Shown here: positions 63,357-64,000 of the stretch, one piece after another
Layout: each line of letters opens with the position of its first letter
Position numbering within the stretch: the first letter of the stretch is position 1
Source: Pedobacter metabolipauper
Lineage (GTDB): Bacteria; Bacteroidota; Bacteroidia; Sphingobacteriales; Sphingobacteriaceae
Length of the DNA: 64,000 nucleotides
Reading direction: 5' to 3'
Assembly: GCF_004362715.1 (NCBI RefSeq)
Contig: NZ_SNYC01000005.1
Span: forward strand, 435,781-499,780
Program-made: the position numbers and the translations under genes
The notes under the pieces: generated by a model
The model's database searches: none
What the model saw: the letters and a program-made list of their open reading frames with translations, nothing else
Told to the model about the DNA's origin: nothing

Positions 63357-64000
63357 GAATATCTATATCCGACGAAGACATTAAGTTATTTAATCTAGAG
63401 TAAATCCTTCCTTTTTTATCAATCATCAACAAAAAAGGTAACGCCATCACACCATACTTTTTTAATAATGGATGATAACTTTGTAGTCCATCTGTATATA
63501 AGTTAATATTCTCACCTGAAGTATAAAGTCCGGCTTTTACACTTTTAAGCCATTCGACCTTTGTTTTATCAATTGAAACACTAATAACCGAAAAATCTGA
63601 ATTCTTCCTGAACTTGGGATAAACTTCCTTTTCCATACGTTGAGAAAACTCCCTGCAAGGGATACATCCTGTATACCATATATCTAAAATTACAACCTTA
63701 CCTTTGAAATCTGATAGCTTAACTGTATCACCATTTGTATTAGGAAGTGAAAAGTTATAGGCATCTTGACCCTTTAATACTGTGGACAATCGCTGGAGAA
63801 ATTCATTTTTTATTATCAAATTTCTTGAATTATCATATGCTTCCTTTAAACATAATTCATAATCCATAGAAGATTCTTTCCTACCGAATCTTTTATATTT
63901 AGGATTTATTAACAATTGTAGATACAATCTTTCTCTTAGATCACCTGAAAAGTTAGATTTAATTAAGTTAAAAACATCAGAAATTGAAAATTCGATATTC
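63328..64000 (-). CDS. TlpA-like thioredoxin protein, 5' truncated by window edge
   Basis: The frame is open to the right edge; a TTG at 63927 is not a real start, since the open frame continues beyond it with a helix. A thioredoxin domain occupies the last about 150 residues: LPNTNGDTVKLSDFKGKVVILDIWYTGCIPCREF (CIPC active site; only part quoted: WYTGCIPCREF) and cis-Pro motif MALPFLLMID. Acts on periplasmic disulfides. Convergent with the neighbour at 62301; it completes the redox set of the peptide locus. Confidence 0.8.
   Translation of the reverse strand, partial: NIEFSISDVFNLIKSNFSGDLRERLYLQLLINPKYKRFGRKESSMDYELCLKEAYDNSRNLIIKNEFLQRLSTVLKGQDAYNFSLPNTNGDTVKLSDFKGKVVILDIWYTGCIPCREFSQRMEKEVYPKFRKNSDFSVISVSIDKTKVEWLKSVKAGLYTSGENINLYTDGLQSYHPLLKKYGVMALPFLLMIDKKGRIYSRLNNLMSSSDIDILISAALKHI

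Overview
The window looks like chromosome from a Bacteroidota bacterium of the Sphingobacteriaceae type (Pedobacter or Mucilaginibacter relatives). The signs are a SusC/SusD pair under an ECF sigma/FecR switch, several outer-membrane barrel proteins with CarboxypepD-like N-termini, BlaI/M56 and LytS/LytR regulators, propeller-type sensor proteins, moderate AT-richness and -7 promoter boxes of the TAnnTTTG type. No rRNA, tRNA, transposase, integrase or CRISPR array was found. Both edge genes are cut: an ankyrin-like protein at the left and a TlpA-like thioredoxin at the right.

Layout. 0-7 kb: a 7TM protein, histidine kinase and LuxR-type response regulator, followed by three co-directional genes (a RhiA-like protein, a phage-tail-fibre-like protein and a small unknown). 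The first and third of these share a 57-nt leader. 7-9 kb: two tiny minus-strand genes and a TlpA-like reductase. 8.7-15.9 kb: sigma/anti-sigma, SusC, SusD and a Tat-exported metallophosphatase. 16-22.6 kb: AraC regulator with aldo/keto reductase, a large beta-barrel protein, an acetyltransferase and a lipoprotein. 22.9-24.8 kb: an AAA ATPase overlapping a candidate PD-(D/E)XK nuclease, which I read as a possible two-gene defence module, followed by 1.45 kb of AT-rich DNA without clear genes. 26.2-29.8 kb: a GtaA-like glutaminase, a methyltransferase and a SnoaL-like protein.

30-38.5 kb is the most interesting region. One minus-strand operon encodes a C39-like/VKOR/thioredoxin fusion, then two precursor-like proteins, then three glycosyltransferase-like proteins and a methyltransferase. 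Each precursor has an exactly spaced eight-cysteine domain and a long Gly-Ser repeat. A DUF6625-type glycosyltransferase-like gene is divergent. I read this as a system that makes disulfide-bonded, probably glycosylated, secreted polypeptides.

38.5-48 kb: an outer-membrane barrel gene under a BlaI/M56-TonB pair with clear operators in both promoters, a TetR gene with a palindromic operator and its probable membrane-protein target, and a TlpA-like reductase with a LytS/LytR pair. 48-61 kb: small unknown proteins, a second AraC/oxidoreductase pair, a propeller lipoprotein, YceI and a winged-helix regulator, SDR/HxlR, two intergenic blocks of 11-bp tandem repeats, a MacB-like permease and a Crp-family regulator. 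61-64 kb: a second cysteine-peptide locus, with two homologous four-cysteine secreted peptides, a MauE-like membrane protein, an unknown exported protein and a TlpA-like thioredoxin.

A recurring theme is extracytoplasmic thiol-disulfide chemistry (VKOR-Trx fusion, MauE, three TlpA-like proteins), placed twice beside small cysteine-rich secreted products.
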